The notes below the pieces were generated by a model. It did not search any database and had not been told where the DNA came from. It saw only the letters and a program-made list of their open reading frames with translations. Of a stretch of 64,000 nt of DNA, positions 12,740 to 22,465 are shown piece after piece. The stretch comes from Combretum micranthum. Lineage: Eukaryota; Streptophyta; Magnoliopsida; Myrtales; Combretaceae. Made by a program: the position numbers and the translations under genes. Positions within the stretch are counted from its first letter, which is position 1. Every line of letters starts with the position of its first letter. The stretch spans positions 1,178,001 to 1,242,000 of the forward strand of contig JAMXBD010000012.1 of assembly GCA_024138025.1 (NCBI GenBank). Reading direction: 5' to 3'.

Positions 12740-13390
12740 AATATGCTACATTTAGGGCTTGAGGCTCAAAAGTAGGATTGGGGCCTCGATGAACATGATG
12801 AGGAGCATCACGAGTAAGATAGTCATTTAGATGGTGAGCAAGTAAGTGTTGCTTCAAATTTATGTTTTTATTATGTAATTTTCTTTTTATTTTTTGAATT
12901 TAATCTTGATTAGAATATTGTTGCAAGGAAATTCTAATACAAATGCATTCAATGAGGAGCTTCATGTTACTAATGGGAATGTTAAGAAACATAAGTCTCA
13001 TGGCCCATTCTAAAGGGATAAAATTGAGCAATATTTTCGAAAACATAAAAAGTATCTCAAGCTCATGTTGGTGAATGTTAATGATGGGAAAATTGTAGAT
13101 AAAAAAACATATAAATTGGCTAGCAGGTCAAATGCAATTTGTTATACAATAGGACGTGCCATTGAATGCTCATAATAAGGGGAAGAAGGCATGGTATCCA
13201 TTGGATCACACAATTTGAGAGATAGGACTAAGAAAAGTCATGGTAAATAGTTTTCTTCTTCTTTTATTCAAATTTAATGTTCATATAATCTACTACGATA
13301 TATCCAATATAATAGCAATCTTTTGATGCTTCATGGATAGGCAATAGTGATTGGTAGATTGCCCTTAATCAAAAGGCAGCAAAGGTATAT
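12740..13390 (+). pseudogene. Possible second CACTA gene remnant (plant transposase Ptta/En-Spm-like)
   Basis: Short interrupted frames with an acidic, repetitive D/E/H-rich start and a later stretch reading LVNVNDGKIVDKKTYKL resemble in layout the second protein of CACTA elements (Ptta/En-Spm family). Position downstream of TNP2 fits. The similarity is weak and was judged by eye only. The region stops at the start of element A. Confidence 0.28.
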
Positions 13391-15085
13391 TGTAATATAA
13401 AATTAAAATAAATTATAATGAAGGGCAAAAGTGTTATATGTTGAAAAATAAAAGGGTTTTATAGTCTGCCCTGATATGAAAATTTATTTTATATCAAATG
13501 GAAAATACGTGATTGAGGACAAGAAGACACAGTTGTACATCGCCTTAAGGCTACCGGCCTTGACATGCAAGCCAACAGCCTTCAATCTTACACCACTGGC
13601 CTTCATGCTCCTAGATTCATTTTTTGTGTTTTTAGCCGTCAATATATAATCTTGGCTGCTAACCTATCACCTATGTTCCTACACTGCCAACTTTCTTGCC
13701 AGTGTTCAAATGCGAATTTTTTATGATTTCCATGTTCTATATATAGCCCTAACTTATCTTTCCTTTTCTCAAAACCTTTCCTAAGCTGTAAAAATCCCTA
13801 AAAAAGCCTTTCTAAATTGTGATCTTGCTTCGAAGAGCAAGAAGAATCAAGAAATAGGTAATTTAATTCTTTTAAATCCTTTTGGTGGTCTAAAAGAGTG
13901 ATCTTTTCTGAATTTCATGTTAGTATTGAAGGGAGTCAAAAGTTCTTTGAGAGATTTTGGAGAAACCCTCATTTTGGTGGTTGGAGATTCTGTGATTCTA
14001 CAATCAAAAGAAGGAAGGTGCATATGAACCTAAGGTAAATGTAGTTCTTTTTTGTTTTAAGGTTTAGACGATAACAAAATTATGTTTATTTTGTGACGGT
14101 AAGTTTTGAACGAGTATTTGATCACATTCAAGTGTTTTTGCTAAAGTTAGGTTTTCTGTTCCAAGAGTTGTTTCAGGAATGACCTTATCTTGGCTGTTGT
14201 TTGTGACTGTAGGCTTAGTATATATAAATTGAATTAATGTTATCCAGCTTTAATTGATTTGTTGTTTGTGTTTGGCTATGTCTAGTAGACCAGGAGTACT
14301 GTGTTACTAGGATGGCACCGTGATGATTTGTATGTGGCGTTATCCCAAGTGGAGTTGTGCACAGAGATGATTCCAATAGTTTAGAATTGGTACGAGTACA
14401 GTACCCATGATGTGTGGAGAGTACTAAACACCAATATATGTATATAAGTATTTTATATGTATTTGTTTTCATAGAGTCATGAGTTATTCTGGATTTAGAA
14501 CTAATTGCTAATAGTTCTAAACTGTGTTGGTTACTTAGCTAATTAAAGATAATAACCTGTGTTTGTTGCATATGATATTATGAGGCATGTGGATTTGTAT
14601 GTTGTTTGCTCATGCGCATGTGAGTATAGTATGGTGTACTAAGCCTTTATGCTCACTCTTTTATTTTCTAGGTACAGGTGATGACCTAAAAATGTTCAAT
14701 TTAACAGGCTATGGTATATTCGTGGATTATAAGGAGAACGATAGTGGATTTGACTTTCCAGTTGATTTTAAGATATTTTGGTTTGGAGAGCTAGAGTTGA
14801 AGACCAAATGCAATTCTAATATTTTTTATGATTCTGAAATTTTTATGAGACCTTTTCTCATGATATTTTTAAGTTTGATGTAAATTGGTTTTTGGATTAC
14901 GTCAACTAGTTGTTCAAAAGTTTTTTTATTACATAATGTTTTAAAAGTACTCTAGGATGTGAGATATTGATTTTGTGTGTTATTTAAATTTGTGGATTAG
15001 TGGAATAATAGCCTTAGCGTGTCTATCTCTAGTGAGGACACGTGGTGGGCTGATAATACTTTTAGTTTATAGCGTTATAGCTTAA
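13391..15085 (+). repeat. 5' LTR of element A
   Basis: It starts TGTAATATAAAATTAAAATA and aligns along its length with 44611-46215. It contains a GGCC-rich motif block (13540-13700), a TATA box, and an exon/intron-like region. The end is placed just before the primer-binding site at 15087; the last 70 bp have no counterpart in the 3' LTR, so the exact end is inferred. Confidence 0.82.
13738..13746 (+). promoter_or_regulatory. TATA box in 5' LTR of element A
   Basis: CTATATATA in the context GTTCTATATATAGCCCTAA. The same sequence is conserved in the 3' LTR at 44924-44932, as expected for the retrotransposon promoter. Confidence 0.6.
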
Positions 15086-15086
15086 G

Positions 15087-15103
15087 TGGTATCAAAGTAT
15101 AGG
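15087..15103 (+). other. Primer-binding site of element A (initiator tRNA-Met type)
   Basis: TGGTATCAAAGTATAGG lies right after the 5' LTR. It differs from the usual TGGTATCAGAGC plant site by G-to-A and C-to-T changes. Confidence 0.75.
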
Positions 15104-15285
15104 TTGTGAATCTTACTAGATCTAGGTTGCAAACTCTTTAAGATCGTGAGCAATGATGAGCAGGGTAACCAATACTTGGAGCAATTTGTCTAGTTAGAAT
15201 TGTTATTTAGTAGTTTTCTATAGTTTTATTCCTCTTAATCTGTTATCTCTCTTTTCTCATGTTTTATGTTTTTATCATTATTAGA

Positions 15286-16130
15286 ATGCCACCTAGAAGA
15301 AGAGCACCTTATAATAGTTCCTCCAAAACTTGTGAGGACGAAGTTAATGGAAGACAATCCCCTTTGGACTAGCCACCTTTGAATCGATGACGTCAAGATC
15401 TACCACCACCATCGCCCCCAACTGTAGGTCAGCAGGTATTATTTGATGTTGTTCAGCTTATGCAAGCTGTGAATACACTTTTTAAGGGGTAGTTACACAA
15501 CAATAACAAACTATGCATCAAGATGTATAGGTGATACAGGCTAATGCTAAGGCCTAAAGATAGGACACATAAAGATAAAATGACAATGATGGTAATGGTA
15601 CCAAACATACTAATGTGTTGAATTTGAATAAATTTGTGGATTTATTGTACAAGTTTGAGCCAAAGCCTGGGAGGCAGCTTGATGCTCAATCATGGATGGA
15701 AGAAGTAGAAAAGACCTTTGCTGCTCTGGATATTCCTAAGAATAAGAAGGTAGAGTTTGCTTCTCATTTATTGATTAATAGAGCAAATAATTGGTGGTTG
15801 AGCACCAAGAGACATATGGCTAGAGTAATTACCTAAGATAGATTCCAATAAGCTTTCTATAGGAAGTTTTTACTTGAAAGTGTCAAATATCAGGTGCTAC
15901 AAGAGTACTATACTCTACAGTAGTATCGAATAACTATTGAGGAGCATGAGGCTGAATTGAACAGGTTGATGAGGGTTTCTGCCAAATCGTCTGACGAAGA
16001 GTGAGGATGCCAAGGTGAGCAGGTTTATTATAGGATTAGAGCCTGAGATTCAATACCATCAATTACTCAACTATGGTCAATAAAGTGAAGATTGTTGAGT
16101 AAGGCTCAATAAAACAAAAGGTCGTGAGAC
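15286..16130 (+). pseudogene. Element A gag, decayed
   Basis: The start at 15286 gives MPPRRRAPYN, a typical opening of chromovirus Gag (RNA packaging and capsid assembly in the cytoplasm). The capsid core is visible at 15615-15836: FEPKPGRQLDAQSWMEEVEK, then HLLINRANNWWLS, matching the family's A-x-x-W-L-x-E-x-E and A-x-x-W-W signatures. Downstream EHEAELNRLMR (near 15950) fits the family's Y-x-x-x-F-x-x-L region. Multiple stops and frame changes break it. A CCHC zinc knuckle was not found in the decayed 3' part. Confidence 0.8.
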
Positions 16131-16363
16131 ATAGAGAGGTCAAATCTTTATAGGAAAGTGACCAGCCACTAGTGTTCTTAACCAAGATAGGGGGAAGAGG
16201 CCTACCACTTATCCCACAGGTATTCTGTCTCAAGGACAAAGAATGTAAGGAGTTCGGAAGAGAAATAGTTCCAGGAGTTCAAATAAGCTGACCTCAAAGT
16301 AGTGGCCAAGGACAAAAAGCACCAGCTAACGTTTATTCCCTCCAGTACCAAGATACATCTAGT

Positions 16364-18011
16364 GTGGATGCTATTGTAAGTACGTTCTCTATACTCCTAC
16401 ATAGTGCTTATGTATTATTTAATACTAGTGCATGTTTTTCATGCATCTCAAAATCGCCTGTATCTGTATGTGATGTATGTGTCAAGTATATGACTAAATA
16501 TTTGTCTATAAGCATACCTTTGGGTAGTGGAGCTCTACTAAATAGGATTTGTAGGAATGTGGATATAGAGAGAGAAAGTAGGCATCTACTTGTAAACCTA
16601 GTAATCTTGGACATAATAGACTTTGATATACTCTTGGGAGTAGACTGGTTGGTAAAGTATCATGTAGTGATTGATTGTCATAACCTGGTAGTGGACTTTC
16701 GTCTGCCAGGTGAAGACTAGTTTGTACACAATCTTAAAGTGCAAATACCCCCAACTCTACCTATATACATGTTATAGGGAAAGTTAGCTTTAGCTATCGC
16801 AGCTATGATGATAGAAGATAAACAAAAGACAAACCTTGCATAGATACCAGTTATATGTGAATACCCTGATGTTTTTCCAAAAGATTTACTAGGGTTACCA
16901 CCAGAGAGAAAAATAAAGTTCTACATTATTTGGTGCCAAGTACTTTGCCTATATCTAAAACACTATATCGTATGGCTCCAACAAAACTCACAGAGCTAAA
17001 GGTTCAGTTGGAAGATCTACTTAAGAAGAATTTTATCAGACCTAGTGTGTCATCCTAGGAAGCTCCAGTTCTATTTGCAAACAAAAAGGATGGCAGCATG
17101 AGGCTATGTATAAACTACAGAGAGTTGAACCAGGTGACTATCAAGAATAAATATCCTTTGCCAAGGATAGATTATCTGTTTGACCAATTGATAGGAGCAA
17201 AAGTGTTTTCAAAGATTGATCTTAGATCAGGATATCAACAGCCATAGGTTAGATTAGAGGATATATAGAAGACAGTCTTCAAGACCAAATACGAGGCATT
17301 ATGAGTTTGTGGTCATGCCATTTGGTCTTACAGATGCACCAGCCATCTTTATGGATCTTCTGAACAAATTCTTTAGAGATTATTTAGATCTATTTGTAGT
17401 GGTCTTTATAGATGATATTTTGGTATATTTTAAAACCAGTGAAGAGCATCTGAGGTAAGTTCTGCAAAGATTACAAGATGAGAAGTTATATGTTAAGTTC
17501 ACAAAGTGTGAGTTCTGGTTAGAGCAAGTATCTTTCTTGAGACATATTATTGATGAATATGGGATAGTAATAGATCCTGAGAAAGTGAAGGCAGTAGTAG
17601 AATAGGCAACTCCTAAAAGTATGTTAGAAATTAGAAGTTATTTTGGAATGATAGGAGAAGATTTGTAGAGGGTTTTTATAAGATAGCAAGTCCTCTGACT
17701 AAACTGAGACAGAAAGGGGTGAAGTATGAATGGGATGAGAACTATGAGAGCTGCTTTTAGTAGTTAAAGGAAAAGCTAGTATCTGCACAAGTGTTAACCT
17801 TACCAGTGAGTGGTGAGGAGTATGTTATATATATTGATGCCTCTATATAAGGATTAGGTTGTGTATTAATGCAGGGAGGTAGGGTGATAGCCTATGCCTC
17901 TAGACAGCTGAAGCCTTATGAAAAGAATTATACTGCACATGATCTGGAACTAGTAGCAGTGGTATATACCTTGAAGTTATGGAGACACTATATGTATAGG
18001 GAGAGATGTAA
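16364..18011 (+). pseudogene. Element A protease, reverse transcriptase and 5' RNase H
   Basis: Protease is at 16364-16720, ending with DIIDFDILLGVDWLVKYH and the VDFRLPGE tail. Its active site, normally D-S-G-A, reads N-T-S-A near 16420, compatible with G-to-A changes, so it would be dead. RT follows from about 16860: [14 protein letters not shown], KKDGS-like, [14 protein letters not shown] with the catalytic F-I-D-D at 17405-17416, and EHLR. RNase H begins with YVIYIDAS (about 17821) and continues [18 protein letters not shown] and [16 protein letters not shown] up to 18011, where the Ogre-like element interrupts it. Several TAG/TAA stops lie in frame. The rest of RNase H and integrase resumes at 32972. 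Confidence 0.87.
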
Positions 18012-19189
18012 ATTATTGTCGAGCCTGGATTTTTTCCACTAAATCTGATTTGGTTCATTTCTCATAACCCGATTCACATTAAACCCGAACCCATTTAACA
18101 TGAATCCTCGACTAGGGGTTAAAAGAAATTTTTGAAAATTTTTTAGAGTCGCCACCTGATATAAATAGGGAAAAAATAAAAGCTAGGATCAATGGGTCGG
18201 TTGATCCTAACTTAGCTACTAGTCTGCGAAAATTTGATTTGAAAAAAAAAAAAACAAACTTTTAAAACCAGATATCATGGATTCGGGGGCTAACCTATTA
18301 AAACCAAATCGGTTACCACTTTTGGAATTTTAAATTTATAATCTATCCTTTATATGCTCAAAAATTCAAATAAAACATTATAGCACAGATGTTTATAAGT
18401 CAAATCATTCATTTTTTTATTTTTTATATGCTTTTCTTCATTTTTTTTTTTTAGAATATCAATATTAACAAATATATTTCCTTTTTTTAAAAAAAAAACT
18501 TATATTTACGAAATAGTTATTCACAATATTTAAAAAACAAAAACATTTTTTTTTAATGTCGCCCTGCAGGTGCCTACGTACTCGCTAATCGAGATCAGAC
18601 AAAACGTAGTTCTTTTAAAAAAGAACTTAATTTGTTGATCAATTTTATATTTTTGAACTCTTTTCACTTTAAGTTCATTAAATTTTCAAGTTTTTATAAA
18701 AAAATTATTTTTGATAATCCTATGATCTAATCAATTGATTTTTTATTTTATGAAAACATATTTTTCTAAGTCCGAAAATCATTTTTTTTTTTTAGAAATT
18801 TTGTTCTTTGGAAAATCCAATTTTATTATTTTTATTTATTTTTTTATTTATTATCATTTTTTTTTTATTTATTATATATATATATATATTTTAAAAAAAT
18901 CATCACATAAATTCACAACATATTCAGAATATATTAAAAAATATTAAAATCATTTTTCATGCATTAAATAGGTTTCTAAAGCAATTTATGTATAAAACAT
19001 ATTAAAAATATTAAAAAAAATATCAAAAATATCAAAAAAAATTTTATATAAAATAATTATTTATATTTTCTGGATTTTTCTGTTTTTTATGAATTTTTAT
19101 GAATTTTTTACTATTTTTTGCTATTTTTTAGTATTTTCTGAAATTAATTATATAATAAACTATTAATAAAATAATGCGGATTAACCTGG

Positions 19190-19470
19190 ACCGTCGGATG
19201 AAGCGGACGAAATCTGGAGCGTCGATCTCGCTGACCAATGTGGATCGTCTGATCTTGTTGACTCGATCTGAGCCGTCTGATCGCTTGATGAAATCTGGGC
19301 CGTCTGATCTGCTTGATTAAATCTGAGCCACTGATCTGCTTGATTAAATCTGAGCCGCTGATCTGCTTGATTGAATCTGAGCCGCTGATTTGCGTGATTG
19401 AATCTGGGCCGTCTGATCTGCTTGATTAAATCTGAGCCGCTGATCTGCTTGATTGAATCTGGACCGTCCA
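19190..19470. repeat. 27-bp tandem array in Ogre-like 3' LTR
   Basis: About 9-10 copies of a unit close to CTGATCTGCTTGATTAAATC-TGAGCCG. The same array sits in the other LTR at 31550-31815 with different unit variants, so it has changed since insertion or by slippage. Confidence 0.9.
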
Positions 19471-19984
19471 ATCTGAGTTGACCGTTGATCGATGACCGAC
19501 GACCGTTGACCGATGACCGACCGGGTTGGATTCGGATCTTCGAGTCGGATCTCGGAGCTCCGCAGGTGAAGAAGACGATGACGCGACTTTTCGGGGCAGA
19601 TTTCGGCGGCTCCGGTGGTCCTCGGTGGCTGGAAGCTTGTCGGCCCGACTCCTGTTGCGACGGCGCGTCCTTTGGTGGTGGTGGCGTTGACTCAGAACGG
19701 CGGCAAGCGGCGGTTCCGGCGGTGGTTGTACGGCGGCGTTGAAGAACAAAATTAAAAAAAAAATTTCAGAGAGAAATCCGATTAATTCGAACAAATCTAA
19801 GCACACTAAATCATCCAAATCAAGTTTCTAACATTGTTACAACACTCAATTTGGATTAAATCTGATCTAATCAATTCGAATTTGAAAAATTCGAATTCTA
19901 TACCCTAAATTCAAGAATTTCGAATTGGCTTTGCTATGTATGTGTTTTCTTGAAATTGACTTGTGCCTTTTGCTTCTAGGACCT

Positions 19985-19996
19985 CCTATTTATAGG
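19985..19996 (-). promoter_or_regulatory. TATA box of the Ogre-like LTR (3' copy)
   Basis: The minus strand reads CCTATAAATAGG. The other LTR has the same box at about 32337-32348. Its position in the LTR fits the U3/R promoter. Confidence 0.6.
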
Positions 19997-20423
19997 TTGC
20001 AAGCTCAATTTTCAGTTTCGAACAGTTTCAAAAATGAATCAATTTTTGCCCCTTGATTTTTCCACGAATTTAATTAATAATTTGGGTTTGATTCAATCTT
20101 ATGACTGATGAATTGATGATTGTTTTCACATTCCATGTCAGATCCATCTAATGTATGTAGATTAATTGTCCAATCTTTCCAATTCTTGTAACTCCTCAAT
20201 TGAATGCTCACAAATTGCATTTTTTTCCAATTTTTTTTTATACGAATTTTGTGACTTTTGGGTTGTTTTTGCACTAATCTTTCATGTTCTATAACCACTT
20301 TGCAATTCCATCATCAATTTTGACAATCAATGTTGTTTTGTCAGTTAAAAACCGATGCAAAGTAAGGCAAAAAGTCACTTTGAAAAGGCAAAAATGATAA
20401 AAATGCAAAAATTTGCCTTTGCT

Positions 20424-20519
20424 AGGGTTTGAACTTGTGTCCTTGAGCTTGAGTGTGTGTTAGGGTCAATGCATTTAACTAACAGGCCATTTGGCCTGTG
20501 CCTTGATCACTTAGCCAAC
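20424..20519 (-). other. tRNA/SINE-like segment with A- and B-box motifs in Ogre-like 3' LTR
   Basis: On the minus strand TTGGCTAAGTGATCAAGG resembles a polymerase III A box (T-G-G-C-x-x-A-G-T-G-G type) and AAGTTCAAACCC resembles a B box (GGTTCRAnnCC), about 75 bp apart. Spacing is longer than in a tRNA but compatible with tRNA-derived SINE heads. Both LTRs carry it, in element sense, 85-180 bp from the LTR start. Transcriptional activity is inference. Confidence 0.5.
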
Positions 20520-20608
20520 TTCATCAATACATAAGGCTTTTAAAAAAAATGAGTTTAATTAAATTTTAAGCCTTAATTAATTGGGCAAAAATTGGGTGTC
20601 TACAGCTG

Positions 20609-20622
20609 CCCCTCTTTGTGGT
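20609..20622 (-). other. Polypurine tract of the Ogre-like element
   Basis: The minus strand reads CAAAGAGGGGCAGC directly before the 3' LTR start TGTAGACACCC, the expected place for the plus-strand primer. Confidence 0.6.
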
Positions 20623-20699
20623 AAAGTTTGAACAAAACCTTTGCCACAAAGACAAAAAGATAACCAATTTTTGCTTAGCTTCTCCTTTAGACTTTGAGA

Positions 20700-20870
20700 T
20701 TCGGTTAGGTCATTTGCCGGACCAATGGGCTTTGGTTTGGTCATTTGCCGGACCAATGGGCTTTGGTTTGGTCATTTGCCGGACCAATGGGCTTTGGTTT
20801 TAGGTCATTTGCCGGACCTATGGGCTTTGGTTAGATCATTTGCCGGACCTATGGGCTTTGGTTTGGATTT
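20700..20870. repeat. Tandem repeat, about 31-32-bp unit, 3' region of the Ogre-like element
   Basis: Five to six near-perfect copies of a unit containing GGTCATTTGCCGGACCAATG and GGCTTTGGTTT. Tandem arrays between integrase and 3' LTR are typical of Ogre elements. Confidence 0.93.
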
Positions 20871-20894
20871 TGACTTCTTCTGTCGATCCATCTT

Positions 20895-21120
20895 GGATAG
20901 ATTTCTGAATTTTGTCTTGTTCACTATCTGAGTAGATGTGTTTCTGAATTCTGTCTTTATCACTCTTTGAGTGAATGAATTTCTGAATTCTGGCTTGATC
21001 ACTTTCTTGAGTGAATGAATTTCTGAATTCTGTCATCATCTCGAAAGGATGCATTTTGGATCACCATCTCTAAAGGATGGATTTTGGGTCATCATCTCGA
21101 AAGGATGGATTTTGAGTTTG
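20895..21120. repeat. Two further tandem families, about 39-bp and about 30-bp units
   Basis: First come about three copies of TTTCTGAATTCTGTCTTGAT followed by CACT...GAGTGAATGAA (20895-21030). Then come about three copies of CATCATCTCGAAAGGATGGA-TTTTG (21030-21120). They form a compound array with the 32-bp repeats. Confidence 0.85.
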
Positions 21121-21186
21121 GGTAGTACTAGACTATCTTGTCTAGACTGAGGGGTATTTGTGATTTTTCAATCCACTGGGGGGTTT

Positions 21187-21292
21187 CTTCTTTTTTCTTT
21201 TTCTTTTTCTTTTTTTTCTTTTTTTTTTTCTTTCTTTTTTTATTTTTTTTTCTTTTTCTTTTTCTTTCTTTCCTCTCTTTTTTTTTTTTTAA
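21187..21292. repeat. Long homopyrimidine tract
   Basis: About 100 bases of almost pure T/C on the plus strand, so purine-rich in element sense. It lies about 600 bp inside the 3' LTR. It may be a slippage product or a secondary purine tract. Confidence 0.85.
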
Positions 21293-21605
21293 AAATGCTT
21301 CAATTTTCTATAAAAATTAGTTATTTCTTGCAGTAATTTTCTTTTAAAAATAAGAACAATCAACAGACCAAAATGTATAAACGCATTCATTCAGCATTTA
21401 TAAGATGCTCAAATTTTTTTTCTGATGATTCAAATGGTGTTTGACTGGAAATTTATTCAGAAGAATTTTGTGGGTTAGGCTTTGATTTGACTTTAAAGAA
21501 TTTCAGGGTTTTGATTCGACTTCAGAGAATTTCAAGGATATCAACTTTGTTTATAATTAATCAACATAAAATCAATTGATCACTTGAAATGACAAATTTT
21601 ATTGA

Positions 21606-22465
21606 TCAAGGATAATACAACTTTACAGCATCTGAGTTCACAGGATCCTTTAAATTGAGTCCATCCATTTGGGAAAGGATTAATGCTCCTCCCGATAAGA
21701 CCTTCTTCACTATATATGGTCCTTCATAATTTGGTGTGAATTTTCCTCTGGAATCTTGCACATTTGGCAGCATTTTTCTCAGAACCAAATCACCTTCTTG
21801 GAAATTTCTTGGCTTAACCTTCTTATTAAATGCTCTAGCCATCCTTTGTTGATGTAATTGTCCATGACACATAGCAGTCAATCTTTTTTCATCTAAAAGA
21901 TTTAGCTGTTCAACTCTTTGTCTAACCCATTCAGCTTCTTCGAGCTCTGTTTCAGCCAATACTCGAAGCGAAGGAATCTCAATTTATACTGGTAAAATAG
22001 CTTCAGTTCCATATACCAAGGAATAGGGCGTTGCCCCAGTTGGCACTCTTATAGAGGTTCGATACGCCATTAATGCTAATGGGAGCATTTCATGCCAATC
22101 TTTGTATGCAATCGTCATCTTCTCAATGATTCTCTTGATGTTTTTGTTGGCGGCTTCTACTGCTCCATTCATCTGTGGGCGATATGGAGTGGAATTCCGG
22201 TGTTTAATCTTGAATTGCTGACATAGATCAGTCATTGCATTATTGTTCAGATTTGTACCATTATCGGTAATGATACTTTCTGGAGTTCCATATCGAGCAA
22301 TGATATCTCTTTTGATGAATCGCACCACAACGGCTTTTGTCACACTGGCGTATGAAGCAGCTTCAACCCACTTGGTGAAGTAATCGATTGCAACTAGTAT
22401 GAACCGATGACCATTTGAAGCTTTTGGCGAAATTGGCCCAATTACGTCTATTCCCCCACATTTGA
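21606..22465 (-). pseudogene. Ogre-like integrase, nearly intact
   Basis: Integrase inserts the cDNA into the genome. The minus-strand frame reads GGIDVIGPISP, AIDYFTKWVEAASY, ITDNGTNLNNN and NGAVEAANKN. The D-D-E triad is complete and the second Asp and Glu are separated by exactly 35 residues. After an in-frame TAA at 21984-21986 the frame continues IEIPSLRVL, WVRQRVEQLNLLDEKR and the C-terminal GDLVLRKMLPN...YEGPYIVKKVL and DAVKLYYP end. A single stop therefore separates it from an open frame. The N-terminal zinc-binding part upstream is frameshifted. Confidence 0.9.

Larger units (their letters stand above)
18017..20604 (-). repeat. 3' LTR of the Ogre-like element
   Basis: 2588 bp, near-identical to 30361-32966. 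In element sense it holds the tRNA-like segment (20424-20519), a TATA box CCTATAAATAGG (19985-19996), a GC-rich island (about 19480-19740), a 27-bp tandem array (19190-19470) and an AT-rich tail. Translations of the GC-rich island are long but repetitive and are not called as genes. Confidence 0.93.

Noticed and set aside
19426..19818. Long overlapping open frames on both strands in the Ogre-like LTR (also 31668-32211)
   Set aside because: They lie in the GC-rich island and 27-bp array; translations are repetitive (FNQADQRLR type) and exist in several frames at once, so they reflect composition.
20700..20870. CRISPR-like spacing of 32-bp repeats
   Set aside because: Units are contiguous without unique spacers and the DNA is plant nuclear.
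20725..21054. Open frames across the 31-39-bp tandem arrays
   Set aside because: Repeats without stops by chance in all frames; no family resemblance.
21138..21320. Poly-Phe/Leu frame
   Set aside because: It is the translation of the homopyrimidine tract.
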